Shown: positions 36,763-51,000, counted from the stretch's first letter. The stretch is 64,000 nucleotides of DNA from Cryptomeria japonica (GCF_030272615.1 NC_081406.1:239928422-239992421), one strand, 5' to 3'. A program made the numbers and translations. The notes: a model not told the origin generated them from the letters alone.

Positions 36763-37369
36763 AGTTACAACACATCTTTTCTGATTATTAAACTTTCACT
36801 TTACAATACAATTATAACATTAGCTAATTTACATATTTAATAGTTTTACATATACAAACAATTCCGTTTTACGAACACAAGCTTGCTTCTATAAATATCT
36901 ATATGTACATTTCTTACATCTAGCTCTTATCTGTTTGAAAGTTTTTCCTCTTGACATAAGTTATTTACACTCATACTCATTACTTTTAAATGTGTTGAAC
37001 TCTATGTTATTGCAGAAAATTTATACATATATACGCATATATCATTTTTTTTTTGTCTAATATCTATTTGTATAACTATACAACACCAGAATTATTCATA
37101 CTTATGGAATTCCATAGATACACAACTATACTTATATATGTACATAACTATATATAAGTATTCATAGTTATAGTCTTTTTGTTATATACATGTGCATATG
37201 TTCATATACAAAACTTTGAATTTTTAAATGCTATGTATATATACATGTGTATATGTATACATACATCTGTATGTATAAAAAAATACTATATATGTGCATA
37301 CCTATATTAGAATCATGCTTTTAAAAATAGCAACCAACTAAGAACAACAACAGATTATACATCTATACA

Positions 37370-37445
<76 letters not shown>

Positions 37446-37959
37446 TTCATAGTCTTAGTTTTTTTTTTGATATATACATATGTAGTTATGTATGTGCATA
37501 TGTTTCTATACATCACTTCAAATATTTAATTTATATGTATATATAGATGTGTATATGTATACATACATGTGTATGTATCAAAAATTACTATATCTATGCA
37601 TACCTATATTACAATGCTACTTTTGAAAAACCAAGTTGCTAACAGCAACAAGTGTACATAGAACAACACTACAAAGTAAATTTATGACTTTCCAGAACCC
37701 ATACATTTGAAGTAAAGTCATTTATAGGTATACAAATATCTGTAAATATAAGTTGAGTGAACAAGAGCAACCAAACAACAGAATAGATCACCACACATAC
37801 GAATAAACATCACAAAACCACTTTACATACATGACAAATCCTCTAAAATCACATAACCATAGATGAAGCAATTTTCAAATTTCATACATTCTTGATACAT
37901 ACTTCAAAGTTAACTACCTTCAATTATGAAAATTTTGACATACCTCTACTCTCTTTGAA
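36763..37959. other. Spacer between RPA1-like and Rep genes
   Basis: AT-rich, with TATACATATGTATA-type low complexity and a long TA run. A phrase starting ATAGTTATAGTCTTTTTG recurs about 310 bp on (about 37157 and 37445). No gene seen. Confidence 0.55.
37373..37441. repeat. (TA)n microsatellite
   Basis: About 34 uninterrupted AT dinucleotides. Confidence 0.97.
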
Positions 37960-40900
37960 ATATTAGATATCTATCCAGCCTTGCCCTCAAGAAATTGATG
38001 TTATCAAATTGAAGAGAAGCCAGACCAATAGAACTTACTATGCAAAGAACAAAGCTGATATCTCCAAGAAATGACAACTGAGATGTCACGCTCTGCACAA
38101 ACCTTGCAATAACTCACAAAAGTTATTAGAAATAGAAAACAATGATCTTGAGCAAATTAATCTCAATCAAACATTTTCTACTACTCCTGAACTTGTTGTG
38201 AAGACTGCTTCATTTCAAAATACATTGTCTAATTTCTGAAAAAAGATTGATATGTTGGAGGTCACACGACCATGTTCTGTTTGTAAAAAATGTATGTGGG
38301 CATGACTATTAAAAAAGTCAATCACATACTTATGTGCATGAGATGTTATGGTGAAAAAGGCCTCCACCGCTTCTCAATCTCATTATCAAACAATATGGAC
38401 CCAGGTGAGCAACCTTCCATTTTAAAGTCTCTCTCTCAAGTAGAAGAAATGCTCATATCAAGAATTGCCCCTATTTCACAAGTAACACATGCAAAGGGAG
38501 GCCAATACAAATATTCTAGCCATACAATAAACTTCCCACAAGATATTTCTGAAATTGCAATAACATTACCTCGCCATATTAAGCAATTAGAAATTCTAAT
38601 TGTTCATAGAACAAATTTGCAAGGATTAACTTATGACTGTTACGTCAATAGATTTCACGTCATGAATGCATTGGCTTACAAAATGAAATATGATCAATAC
38701 TACAAGGATGTAGTCATTGATCCAAATGTAGTGCATCTATTTCCAGACCAAACCACTGACATAACAGAGTTACTGCATTCAGTCGATTCCCTGCAAGAAG
38801 ATGTTGTTCAAGATACTTCCACTCTGTTGAATATAAACAATGAAGAACAAATCGGGGAGAATACTTCCTCATTTATCCCACAATTACCATCATCAATACC
38901 AGAACTTGATGCGATCAAAAACATCCTCCATCTAGATGACAACAACAACAACGTTGTTCCTTGGCCACAAATTAGTGCATCGCCTATCAATGAGTACAAT
39001 ACCGAGGGCCTCCTTTCCATGGCATTCCCAACACTTTTCCCTTTTGGAATAGCTTTACCACTACAACAAAGAACAAGGCAAGTACATTTACATGAATATG
39101 CTTTGAACCTGATCAAATATTATGATCAAAGATTTGGACAACATGTTCGCTTTAGATATTATATCTACAATCTTATGATGAGACATCGATCCCAACAATC
39201 AGTTGCTATGTTCATCAAGGCTAATCTATAAGATAGTCTACCACACAATCTTCATGGCCTAAAGGAATACTTACAAAAGACACCCACAAGTGAATTACCA
39301 AATCATATCACGTGACATGCAGCCTCATTGCGTGGTACATGAGCATTTTGGAGCAAGTCCCACCGTGACCTTACATCAATGATAGAATAGTTAGGTGCAC
39401 CTACACTATTCTTCACCTTAAGCTTGACTGATACAAAATGGCTAGACTTGCATAAGTTATTGCCAAAAAAAAAGCTAGCTACTATACCCAACAACAAAAG
39501 ACAATTTACTGAAAATTTAGGCAATAATCCCCACATTACAACTTTATACTTGCACTTAAGATTTCAAATATTTCGTGATGAAGTCATTGTCAAAGAACTA
39601 AAAACCATTGACCATTGTTACAGATATGAATGGCAACACTGAGGTTCTGCACATATACATGGCTTTCTTTGGTTGCTAGAAGCACCAAATGTTGATAAGC
39701 TTGATTGGTCAGACCATGCAAGTATCCAATCAGTTAAACACTTCTTTGACCAGTACATCACAGCATGGAATCCACGTCCTGAAGAAGCTTGCTTGAACAT
39801 GCAATATATGCTTGTAATTTCATATCCATGTCTTGCAAATACAAAGATCATATCTAGGTCCGATCCTTGCACTGATTATACTGAGTTAGTCAATGTTGTT
39901 CAACGGCATACAAAGTGTTCAGAGTATACTTGCTCGAGGAAAAAAAATGCAACCCTTCAATGCAGGTACAAAGCTCCTTGGTCTGAACAACACAAATCCT
40001 CATTGATATTAGATCACAACAATAACCCATCATACAAACTAGCAAGGAATGACAATCGTCTAAATGTACACAACCCAACAATGCTCGCCATATGGAGGGT
40101 TAATGTTGACTGTCAGCCTGTTTGCTCCAAAAAAGTAGTTCTACAATATATCTCAAAGTATGCATCCAAAACTGAACAAAAGTCAGAAAGTTATACTGAT
40201 ATCTTGAAACACATAGTTGAAACAACCAATTAAGATGATACAATTCTCTTAGCATACCAAAGACTTCTCATGGGCATTATTGCTGATAGGGATATTAGCA
40301 CACAAGAAACTTGTCACATGCTACTTAAACTCCCATTGATATCTTGCACATGTCAATTTGTAACACTCAATGTTGGTAAAAGAATCTTCCAATGCATAGC
40401 TAATTGTGATGAAGAATCTCAAACCTCAATATCTTACATCTCAAACTACATGAAACAACCATCAAAATTAGCAAACCTGACTCTGCTTTGTTCAACCTAG
40501 TTATATACATACTCTAAGCAGCGCAAATCATCTAAATGGATGAAAAGAAAGCTACCCGCAATTGTAAATGTCTACCCACAACAAAAATCTTTACCTTTAC
40601 AAGAGGACAGCGGTTTTGAAAGTTTCTGTTGGAGTGAATTGCTTCTTTATAAACCATTTCGAATCATACCTCTACATATAGGGAACTCAGTTGAAGAAAT
40701 TATCATAAATTAGAAAGACCTTCAAAGTACAGATTACATACGATGGCATGTAAATGGTTTTGAAGAACACATTATCACAGAAAATGGTGAAGAGCTATAG
40801 CCAGAAGACATTCGACAATCAGCTCATGAAGATCTGTATGAATGGGAGTTCTTGTCATAAATGGGAGCATCAAACAACTTTGACATTGCTGCTCTTCAAA

Positions 40901-42444
40901 TGCTTGGCAGACGTGATTTTGATCTACAATTTGATTGGACCACTTGTATACCTGATGAACCACTGCATTCAAAAGCATCTCACTTTATATTAACAGAGAA
41001 AAGCCAAGCACCCCACAATCTTGCCAACCTACATTTAAATGCACTTACTAACGATGAGCTTGCCAAAAACCAAATTATTGCCTTTGATATGATTAAATCT
41101 CATGCTGAATAGAACCTACATTCTTCACCATTATGATTAATCATTCAAGGCACAACATGCACTAGAAAGTTATTTCTTATTAACTGCATACGCAAATAGT
41201 TAAATTCAAATTCAGAACATGCACAATACCCTTTGCTTGTACTAGCACCAACAGGTGTCTCTGCATATAATATCCAAGCAACCACAATCCATGCTGCCCT
41301 CCGTATACCCATTCAAGAATACAAACCATTAACAAGCCATTCCCTATTAATTTTTAAAGAGCAATGCAAACACTTACATTACATATTAATAGATGAAATG
41401 AGCTTTGTTGGCCCTCAATTACTCATTAAGATTGATAAAATATTACGAGAGGTTTTTCCTAGCAGACAACATGAATCATTTGCAGGTATCTCAGTCATTT
41501 TGGTTGGTGATCTTGCACAGCTTCCCCCAATTATGGATAGGCCATTATATGCATCTCACTCAACAACACTAGCTCTATGGCACACATTCAATACTGTTGT
41601 GACCTTGGATATTCCATTTCATTAACAAGGCACAAGTTCTTCATGGATATGTTTCTGTGAAATATTACTTAATATCCGCAACTCAACACCATTACAAACA
41701 GATTGGGAATCCCTTTAGTTGCGGTCAACCCATGCTTTGACACTTGAACAAAATAATTACTTCAGCCAACAGAAGCATTTATTTGCAACAAATGCAGCTT
41801 CAAGTGTACACAACATAAAGATGTTAACACAATTGCACTCACCCATTGCATGTGCAACAGCAATCATTTCCCATCAAAGAGATAAGCAAGAACACCAAGA
41901 AGAACAACTAGCATTTGAAATTCTTCTTTCTATAGACCAGGAAATTATGCTTATTGCAAATTTATGGATATAAGTTGGCCTTGTAAATGGTGCTTTGGGT
42001 CAAATCAAATAAATTATCTATGATGCAGCTTCCAAACAAACTGATTTGCCAAAATATGTGGGTGTTCTTTTCAAACATTATACTGGGCCTTCATGGGATC
42101 CATAAAATCCAAAACATGTCCCAATTCCACCAATTACTAGAGCAAACCGCACACAAATTCCACTAGCAATGGCATGGGGCATTACTATTCACAAGTCATA
42201 GGGGCTAACATTAGACTTTGCCATAGTTGACATTGGCAAAACAGAGAAACAAGGCCTAACATTCACAACACTTTCAAGAGTAAAAGTAATTAAACACCTA
42301 CGTATACAACCAACCTTCACCTACCAAAGATACTCATGATTGAAAGGTGCAACATCAATAGTACTACGAAAGGTTGAGGAAGCCCGCTTGTTGTAGCTTT
42401 CGAACAGAACAAAACAAACATACCTACAGAATAGATACAATCAG
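37960..42444 (+). pseudogene. Helitron Rep/PIF1-like helicase, degenerate
   Basis: Fragments in one strand order: a Cys-containing N-terminus (TRPCSVCKKCM; MCMRCYGEKGLHRFSISLSN), the region LPRHIKQLEILIVHR, then the Helitron-like N domain (FPTLFPFGIALP). The HUH motif HIHGFLWL has its His codons at 39652 and 39658. The paired Tyr motif QYISKYASK has Tyr codons at 40147 and 40159. The PIF1-type helicase has Walker B ILIDEM (about 41383-41400), VGDLAQLPPI and the C-terminal TLDFAIVDIGK and TLSRVKVIKHL. HUH and Tyr residues would nick and rejoin DNA during rolling-circle transposition. Walker A is decayed (GTTCTRKL where GTAGTGKS is expected, about 41150-41172). Many stops, for example TGA just before the HUH block, show it is inactive. 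The exact 5' start is unclear. Confidence 0.92.
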
Positions 42445-42699
42445 GTGTGCAAATCACATCTTCATTATGTTTTCATGTATTATATATCTTCTATTCAATG
42501 TATCAACACAAAACAATATTTCTACTTTTCAGGATCAACAACACAACTAATGTCTATGCAAGTGAAGACCCCTTTTACATGTGCCAACACTACAACAAAA
42601 GGTACACACCTAACACTCTCTTCCTATTCAACTATTTTGTAACTTTCAACAAATTTTTCCCCTCCTATTTGCCATAATTAGTTCCTCATACATTCTTAT

Positions 42700-43830
42700 T
42701 TATCACAGGTTCCAATACACTTTCAGTCTGCAAGGCACCTGTTCACTTTAACACATATAATGGTTTCTGATGGTGAGTGTTATACTATTTATCATTACCT
42801 ACCTTTTCTCATTAGCATTCCTTTACACCTTAAAGTTCTTTTGATTGAATAATTGAGCTTTCAGTAAACAATAACATCATATGAATATAGCAATTAAAAA
42901 TTTTACGCACTTGTTCAATGTGTTTAATATTCACTAATGCTATTCTAATACAAGATTCTTACTTTGTTTATCTTCAGTCTGCAAGACACCTCTTCCATTT
43001 CACAACTATTATAGTTTGTGAAGATTATCTTTCAAAAAGAATAGCATCCAATACACCAAGCTCATTAATTTGAAGGTATGTAACACTCTTCAGATTTCCT
43101 CTTCTCTACTTCCAGGTTTCTTGCTTTGTTTATGTTCTTTAACCATTTGTAGATTATACTATTTATCATTACCTACCTTTTCACATTAACAATCCTTTAT
43201 ACCTTCAAGTTCTTTTGATTGAATAATTGAGATTTCAGTAAAGAATAGCATCATATGAATATAACAATTACAAATATTAGCCACTTTTTCAATACATTTT
43301 ATTTTAAATAATAATGTACTAATACAAAGTTCTTACTTTGTTTATGTTCTTTAATTGTTTCTGGACGTGACCACTTTCACTGTACAAGTTATGAAACAAT
43401 CTTTAGATTTTATGTACTGTGCTTCCAAGTTTCTTGCTTTGTTTATGTTCTTTAACTGTTTGTACATTTGACCAATTTCAGTCTACAAGGCACGTGTTCA
43501 CTTTTACACATATAATGATTTCTGATGGTATTTACTCACTGTATCTCTCTTTACTATTGATAAGTATTATACTATTTATCATTACCTACCTTTTCTCATT
43601 AACATTCCTTTAGACCTTCAAGTTATTTTGATTGAATAATTAAACTTTCACTAAATAATAGCATCAAATGCAGCAAGGTCATTACTTTAATGGTATGTAA
43701 ACCTTACTCACTTATTCAATAAATTGATTTTCCAACATCTACTTGCAGGCTTCTTACTTTGTTCAGGTTGTTCAACTATCCCTAGACATGTTCACTTTTA
43801 CATGTTTTATGCTTTCTCAAGGTTTTCAAT
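42700..43830 (+). repeat. Forward repeats related to the 21310-23590 array
   Basis: TTCTTACTTTGTTTATGTTCTTTAA, CACTTTCA(G/C)TCTGCAAG and TTTTGATTGAATAATTGA blocks recur near 42715, 42975, 43130, 43335, 43430 and 43750. They are looser copies of the same unit, here downstream of the Rep/helicase gene. Confidence 0.75.
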
Positions 43831-44329
43831 TTGTACCTATTAACTCCCTTCTCTCTTTAACACCCCTTCACACTTTCAGGTTCTCTTCACTGAACAATTC
43901 AGCTTGCCATTAAGAACAACAGCCAATACACCAAACTCATTACTATCAAGGTATGTAAATATTTTCAGAATACAAGATATTGTTAGGTAGATAGCTATAT
44001 CATAGCCACTTAGGAAAATTAACTTGCTTTCACATCTTAAACCAAATTTAATTATTATTTTCAAAATGTTCTCTGTAGAAAACCTCTCTCACACCAAACA
44101 AATACTGACATGAACCATACATGACATTCCAATTCTGCATTACACATCCATAAGGTATTACATTACTAAAAAGTGTTGACTTTCAAATTTTCATAACTTT
44201 CAAAGTATTTAACTTCTCCAAACTTACATGTTATCCAAATCTAACTTATATAAATGAAACATTGATGCAGGTCTTTCATCATATAGATCACATGGATTTC
44301 AACAAAAGGCTATATAACATGTTGCTCTT

Positions 44330-44545
44330 ACCAGCATGGGGGATGGAGGGTGGATAACAACAATACTCTGGGTCCAACAAAAAAAATTGGTTGGGAATAT
44401 TATAGCCTACAAAAAAAGTTGTAAAACAATATTCATAACATTTTCTTCAAGTACATCATGCTGCATACACCAGCATGGGGGATGGTGGGTGGAAAATTTT
44501 CAACTTTGGGAACAACCATTGGTTGGGTTATGTACACGAAAAATT
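44330..44545 (+). repeat. Diverged tandem pair containing CCAGCATGGGGGATGG
   Basis: CCAGCATGGGGGATGG, then GGGTGGA and (after about 45 nt) TTGGTTGGG, occurs at about 44332-44395 and 44470-44530. Both can be read as GDGGW-type peptides, but each frame is short and unsupported. Confidence 0.7.
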
Positions 44546-44719
44546 GTCTTACTGTACAATTAACTTTTTGACATTAATAGAATTTGGTTATTTACTTATA
44601 CAATACAATTTACTTCTCAATATAACAAATCTAATACATCTACTAACATTTTCCCTTAACAATCAGACCTATCAACCTCCTGTTGCAGGCACTCCCCCTG
44701 CAACTGCTAGTTTATAGAT

Positions 44720-45820
44720 AATAAGTTAATTCTATCTAAAGTGTATATTTACATTAGCTTTTTCTTGTGATCCAGTCTCACTAAAATAGGTACTTGCTCT
44801 TCCCTGTGGCGAATAGGCATTGGATGGCAAGGGGATAACCGAAACGGCAAATAATATTGTTCTACATGATTGATACGAACAAGAATGACAAATAGAATAA
44901 TAAAAGTACCATTTAAAGGGAGGTTGTGGGCTCGACCACCTAATTAAGCTTTGTCAGTTTAAAGTGCGCCCTTTAAGGATAACCATAATAAAAATCAAAT
45001 TAATGTCTTTTGAATCTACTATGAAATTTGTATTTAAAACTTCATTTGTTGTGATCTTAAAATCCATTGTTATCAATTAGTTTTCTTTGACATTGAAAAA
45101 AAGAATCTTTAAAGTTGTTTTGAAAATTTTTGTATACGTTTAAATTCAAAACAATTTCCAAGCAAAATTACGAGAGGATATAATTTAAAGTCATTTAAAA
45201 TCCTATTCAAATCTATCCATTCGTATTGAAATTAGTCATATGAGTGCATTTTCAAATCGGTTGGTCAACATTTAGTAAGTTTGTTGAATTTTAAAATATG
45301 CCAAAATAAAATTTGTTTATCTCCATTTTCAAAATGCATGGGAATAAATGTGGTGAAAAATGGCTACTGTTTTGGTTTGCTATTTTATTTTGTTTTCAAT
45401 AATGGATTAAATCAATAGTCTTTTCTCCAAAATTCACGTGTAAATTTCATTTTTTAAAAACTTAAAAAAAAAACAAAAAAAACATAAAAATTAGTGAAAT
45501 GTCATAAAAATATCTTTAAGGACATGAAAATTGATACAAAATAAAAAAAATTCCAAAAAGCAAAAAGGTGAAAACAAAATTCACTTTTTCATTTCAAGGT
45601 TTTTAAAATCTCAAAACAAATTTCTTTTTCTATATTTTAAAATTTTCTAAAATTTGTAACTTTTTTTTTTAATAAGGAAATTTATAATGAAATGAAAAAA
45701 TTTAATAGATAAAAATAAAAAATAAAAAAGAAACTTAAAATGATTTTTAAAAAATTCAATAATTTTCAACAAAAATGATGTTTGGGTGAAATTTCAACTT
45801 TTTACATGGAGGATCTGTAA
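44720..45820. other. AT-rich noncoding DNA
   Basis: No gene recognised. A small foldback GGAGGTTGTGGGCTCGACCA sits near 44920. The rest is A/T-rich with homopolymer runs. Confidence 0.55.
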
Positions 45821-45830
45821 TGCCCCTCCT

Positions 45831-46750
45831 CGGACTAGATTGATGTGACACCTGTGTTAGGTCATTGAGGCACTGAGGGACATTCAAGATTATGATTAGG
45901 AGTCTAGGTGTTTTAGTTGATTAGCGTAGTGCTTTGCATTACGTGGGATTCACGTTATCTAATGCTCGTATGAATGATGGAGTAGTGTCCACTTCGAACT
46001 AATTCCCTTTCCACCTTGGTAGACTTGATCAAACCCTTGTTTTGTATGATAGATATGAAAGACTTGATTAGATTTACATATTGCATGAATGATATTCTAG
46101 CTCCGTATATGCTACACTAACCCTTGATAGACAATACATGATTTGATGATTATTGATATGTGTTATATGATTTCATGATTCCTCAAATTTATGCTTATAT
46201 TATGAGTGATTTCAAATTAATGTGATTTAGATGCGTATTATGATGATAACTGATTTATTTATGCTCTTATGTCATAATTTGATGCACAAATAATGCTAGT
46301 ATTTTGGATTATCATGTATTTTGATAGAGGTACTGATTTTGTCTATCATGTGATGGAAATATTAACCCCTAGATGACTTACTCATGATGTGATGATTGTA
46401 TGTATTACTGGCTACCTATTGTGTGATTGCGTATGGGTAGAATCGACAAGACATCACTCATTGCGAGCACCCTATGTTGTTGTGATATTCTACCCCTTGT
46501 TTGTTGTGTATGTAAATATGTTGTATGCACATGTATCTTGTGTTGTTGCAGGTTGCAAGTACAAAGGCATTCATTCCTCCCAGGCAACCAGGCACGAGCT
46601 CCCCTAGCTTGACAGGTGTGAGCGTGTCTCTTCCTAATAACAATATGAGGTTCGGAGATTTCGTTGGTTCCCTTCCTGCACTCTAGGTCTAAGTTTGACG
46701 TCGAGTCCTTGTTATCAGTCTTGGCAAGTTCGCCATGTCATCATCATTCT
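45831..46750 (+). repeat. Possible LTR remnant of a gypsy-like element
   Basis: It begins TGTAATGCCCCTCCTCGGA, a start often seen in plant gypsy LTRs, and is less AT-rich than its surroundings. It contains GTTGCAGGTTGCAAGTACAAA. No second LTR, primer-binding site or coding region was found beside it, so it could be a solo LTR. The right end is undefined. Confidence 0.35.
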
Positions 46751-47218
46751 AACTTGTGAGTATGTGACATGGTTAGTTGATTATTCGGTTATTTTATTTA
46801 AGTTCTTTGAGTGGTGATTGATTTATTATTTAACATATTTAATTTTGGCATTTGATTGATTGTGTTTGAGTGGTTATTTAGTACTAGTTATGACCCCATT
46901 AGTAATTTTGTTATTTTAAAAGTTATTAATGATTTTTAAATATTTACTATTTCCGCGTTTAAAATTTGGTTAATGCTCACATTGAGATTTTGAGATTATA
47001 TTTGGCCATTTATGTTTTAAGCTGATTTAATTTATCGAACATTTGTTGATTTTCGTGTTATTGACTTTATTGTCATTCAATGATTTTAATCTTTAATTAT
47101 TTATTTGCCTTAATCATTTTAATTGTATTATTTATTTAATGACAGATTCAATTTCTTTTCAGTTAATGTTGAAAAGTCGATTATTTAATGAAATTAGTTT
47201 GCGCGATTTTTAAATCAC

Positions 47219-47339
<121 letters not shown>

Positions 47340-48220
47340 TAATTTGAATAATTTAAAAGAGATAAGTTTTCATATTTTATTTACTATGCCTTGTTATATT
47401 TTAATATTCAATCTTTTATTTTGAAAGTTTTTTTAAAAGCTTGATTGAGGAAATGCATTTTTTAAAATCCCACAAAACAATGTGATATAGCAATTTCCAA
47501 TATTTTTATTATCCTATTTTGTAAGAGAGTGAGGGTTTTTTTATTTTGAGGGATTTTCTTTTCTCTTCATATGTTTTTCTTGATTCCTGGTGGTTTTGGG
47601 GAGAAGAAGAATTGCTGGAAATCTTGAAAGATTGGACAGTTTGAAAATTGTTGTTGAAGATTGAACTTCGTGCCCAAACTTCCTTCATCTTCTTTCTTTA
47701 GGAAGAGGTAGAGTTTTGTATTCCCTTATTTTTCTTTTCTTCCATGAGCTGAAAATGAAATTTAGAAAGGAAACTATCTACTTATCCCTCTTAGATGTCC
47801 AATTTTGGTTGCATTCAAATATGAGTTTTGGATTTGCAAGAAACACTGTGATTTCAAATGTTGTTGAAGAAGGAAAAAAAAAACACTCATTTGATTTTCA
47901 GCTGAGAATAAAATTTTGACTAGTTTGTGTGGAAGGAAACATGTATTTGATTGAGCAATCTTGTCATGTTTAGAATCATAATGTTAGTTTTATTACTGTT
48001 AATTTCCCTGGTATAATAGAAAATTCTTGGTTTGGGGTTGCCATCTTCTTTCTAGATGTCCTGTTAAGAGCTTCGCCCTGATTCTTCCTTCCTTGTTGTT
48101 ATTGAATCCTAGCATTCAACCTGTTAATGAGGAGAAGAAAAACAAAAAAATTATACATAAATTTTATACAAAAAAAACATTACAAAAAAATTTCAAAAAA
48201 TAAAAATAAAAATATATATA
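47340..48220. other. Unassigned AT-rich DNA
   Basis: No domain-bearing ORF or repeat recognised. The text resembles a plant 5' UTR or intron (TTTCTTTAGGAAGAGGTAGAG), but nothing downstream supports a gene. Confidence 0.45.
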
Positions 48221-48224
48221 TATT

Positions 48225-48385
48225 TTAAGCCCTGTAGTGGCTGGTGGGCAGCCCACCCACTACATAGTGGGGGCGTGGTGACCCCACCCACCACATGGTG
48301 GGTGTGTCGGACAACACCACCCACCATGTATGGTGTGGGGTGATGGGCCACCACCACCACATATGTGGTGGGGGTGTGTACCCAA
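48225..48385. repeat. GC-rich foldbacks of GTGGGTGG / CCACCCAC
   Basis: CCACCCACTACATAGTGGG, CACCCACCACATGGTGGGTG and CCACCACATATGTGGTGG form successive hairpins in 160 bp, just before a TA microsatellite. Confidence 0.85.
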
Positions 48386-48430
48386 CACCTAATGTTATTT
48401 TATTTTTATTTTTATTTTAATTTTTTAAAA

Positions 48431-48432
<2 letters not shown>

Positions 48433-48488
<56 letters not shown>

Positions 48489-48618
48489 TATATATACATA
48501 TACGTATATGTATATACATATACGTATATGTATATACATATACATACAATATGTATATGTATATACATATATGTATATATGTATATATATGTACATGTAT
48601 ATGTATATATATATACAT

Positions 48619-48665
<47 letters not shown>
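48433..48665. repeat. (TA)n plus TATACATA low-complexity DNA
   Basis: Pure TA to about 48483, then mixed TATG/TACATA repeats. Confidence 0.96.
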
Positions 48666-48666
<1 letters not shown>

Positions 48667-48740
48667 TAAGCTAATAAATTTTAATTGACAAAAGTTGAAA
48701 TAATAAAATAATAATGGAGTGTCAATAAACAAATGATATC

Positions 48741-50974
48741 TGTTGGCCCACTTGTGGTCCACCCAATTGAAAATTTCTAAGTTGGGCCCCTCTAGTTGTG
48801 TATTATGTCTCCATAGACTTTTTCCCTTTAAAGTTTTGTGTTAAATTCCAGTTAAGTGAAAAAGAACGTCTTTAAAACTCTCTAAACCATTGAACCCCCT
48901 TGAACCAGTTCAATTAGGTTCAAAAGTTCAATAAAGTTCAAAAGTTCAATCGGGTTCAAAATGGTTCAAAGTAGTTCAACAGGTTCCAAAAGTTCAAGCA
49001 GTTCTCGAGCAGTTCCCCAGGTGTAAGAGTTCGGAGCACAAGGTTTACCATATACCACCAGCACCGTTAGTTGTAAAGATTATCAAGAAACTCGAGTTTG
49101 AATAAGAAAGAGACTTTCATTTGGATGAATAGTAAGACACTCAGTTGGAAATAAAGCCAGCCCACTTAATATCAAGAAAGAGAACAACTATGGCTCGCAC
49201 AGATGTTTAACATTTTATCATGCCTTCTTCTTCATAGCTGTCACATTTTTCAACTATGGGATGTGGTGATATTATAATGAATTCAGATTGGGCCCGTATT
49301 GTTATGTTGTTGATCATACCAATAGTTTTCTTTTTCCAGTTTGCTTGTACAGATCAATGAAATCTTGGAGTTGCCAAGACACACATAGCTCTTGCATTGC
49401 AAACAATATCAAGTCATTTTTTTAATTTCTTTTTATGTTTAAGAGATGCAATCAGTGGACAGATTTGGTCAACCAACAAAATTTTGGAAAAAGAATATTG
49501 ATTCACCATTTACTTAGGTAGAAATTGATTATTTTTCCCAGAGGATTGTGAAAGAGTTGGCATGAAGAATGTTTATAATTTTCAATGCAACCTATAAATA
49601 CAAATTTTCTATGATAGTAAAATCAGTCTCTGTGCAGAGGGCATATCTCTCATTTCAATCATTGGATCATGCTGGATTTTGGATATGTTTTATGAAACCT
49701 ATTTTAATAAGTTCTCACTAAAGGAATTGTGGAAATTCAATCTAGTCTGGAAGATACAGTTAATAGAATACAAGTCTAGAAAAAGGAACATTTTCTGATT
49801 TTTGTGACAGAACAACTGTCATGTCTCGAGGAGCATATCTTTTTATTCCACCATTGGACTTTTCTCATGTTTGGTTATGTTATGCATAGGCAAGTTGCCC
49901 ACGGTTCCACTGGAGCAATTAGCCGACTTATGTCTTCTTCAAAATATATGGTTGACTAAGTGCAAGTCTTTCCAAGGTGACCAACAACAACAGAGTTTCT
50001 TCTCTTCAAATATTAACAAGGCACAACTAATATTTGCAATGATGGGGCCCATGATTGATTAATAAAACTTATATATTTTAAGTTATAATGTTTTCAGATT
50101 AAAACATTATGATAAAGATTACATTGAATCCAAGAAAGTGTTTAAATAATACATATCGAATATGAAAGAGATGAAAGAGTGAAGACAGTTATTATATCCA
50201 GTTGTCAGCATATCATATGTTAGGATTCAGTTTTTGGAACTGAAAGTGTTTCACTGAGAGAAAAATAAGGATAAATATGCAAAAGAAATGGAAAAAGGGG
50301 GTTAGAACAGTAGACTTGGCTTTTAGAAAATTTTGTTTTGTCAAAAGGAAGTGATCAGTTTTTCCATAATTTGAAATCAGAAGGAAGTTATGTGTGTATC
50401 TTTGTGTCTTTGTTGCATGGAATATACATATAACGATCATGTGCATTTTGAGGTTTTAAATCTTTGAGTTTGAATCCATGGAGTAATAGTTCTTTGCAAA
50501 TATTAATCCAGTCAAATTGTCTATGATCATTTTTCTGATGGTGAATACTATTATTTATTTGGGGCTTCTTTCTATGTTGTTTAGAAAGATATTTAGTTGA
50601 AAAGAGACTTTGTTTCTTTTGTTTATTTTATGAAGTACTGAAATCAGTGTTATTGAACTTTTCTTTGATTACTTCTGATTTTCGTGGTGAAGCATCTTGT
50701 AGAAAGTTATTCTAAAATATTTACTTATTACCTAGTCTCTCATCTAAGAATGAAGTAGGCAGCCTTAAGTGCTTTCAGGTTAAAAGCATATCAGTTTATT
50801 TAGTTAGACTATTCCCTGAATAACTAATGGAGGGAGCTATACCTATCTAAAATTCAAAGAGAAGTGATGCATGCCACACTTACCCAACTCTGTAGTTGAA
50901 ATTTTGTTTTTCAAAGAGGGTAGCAGAGCTTTGAGTCAATTCAAAAAAGAGAAAAACAAATCTATTCACAAATA
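48741..50974 (+). repeat. 5' LTR of the gag-only element
   Basis: Contains a GGTTCAA minisatellite at about 48896-49020. It has no coding capacity of its own; short ORFs inside are mirrored in the other LTR. Confidence 0.94.
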
Positions 50975-50975
50975 G

Positions 50976-51000
50976 ATTTTTGGCGACTCTGCTGGGGATT
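50976..51000 (+). other. Primer-binding-like site
   Basis: TTTTTGGCGACTCTGCTGGG lies just after the 5' LTR. TGGCGACTC begins with the TGG expected for a tRNA 3'-end complement. The tRNA was not identified. Confidence 0.6.

Larger units (their letters stand above)
33857..42444 (+). mobile_element. Autonomous-type Helitron remnant (RPA1-like plus Rep/helicase), ends not found
   Basis: An RPA1-like gene and a Rep/PIF1-helicase gene lie in tandem on the plus strand, the gene set of autonomous plant Helitrons. Both are full of stops. I could not place the 5' TC or 3' hairpin-CTRR ends. Related repeat arrays lie on both sides (21310-33440 and 42700-43830) and may be part of the same element. Confidence 0.82.

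Noticed and set aside
44900..44960. GGCTCGACCACC as a tRNA/SINE B box
   Set aside because: No A box at proper spacing, no cloverleaf and no SINE tail.
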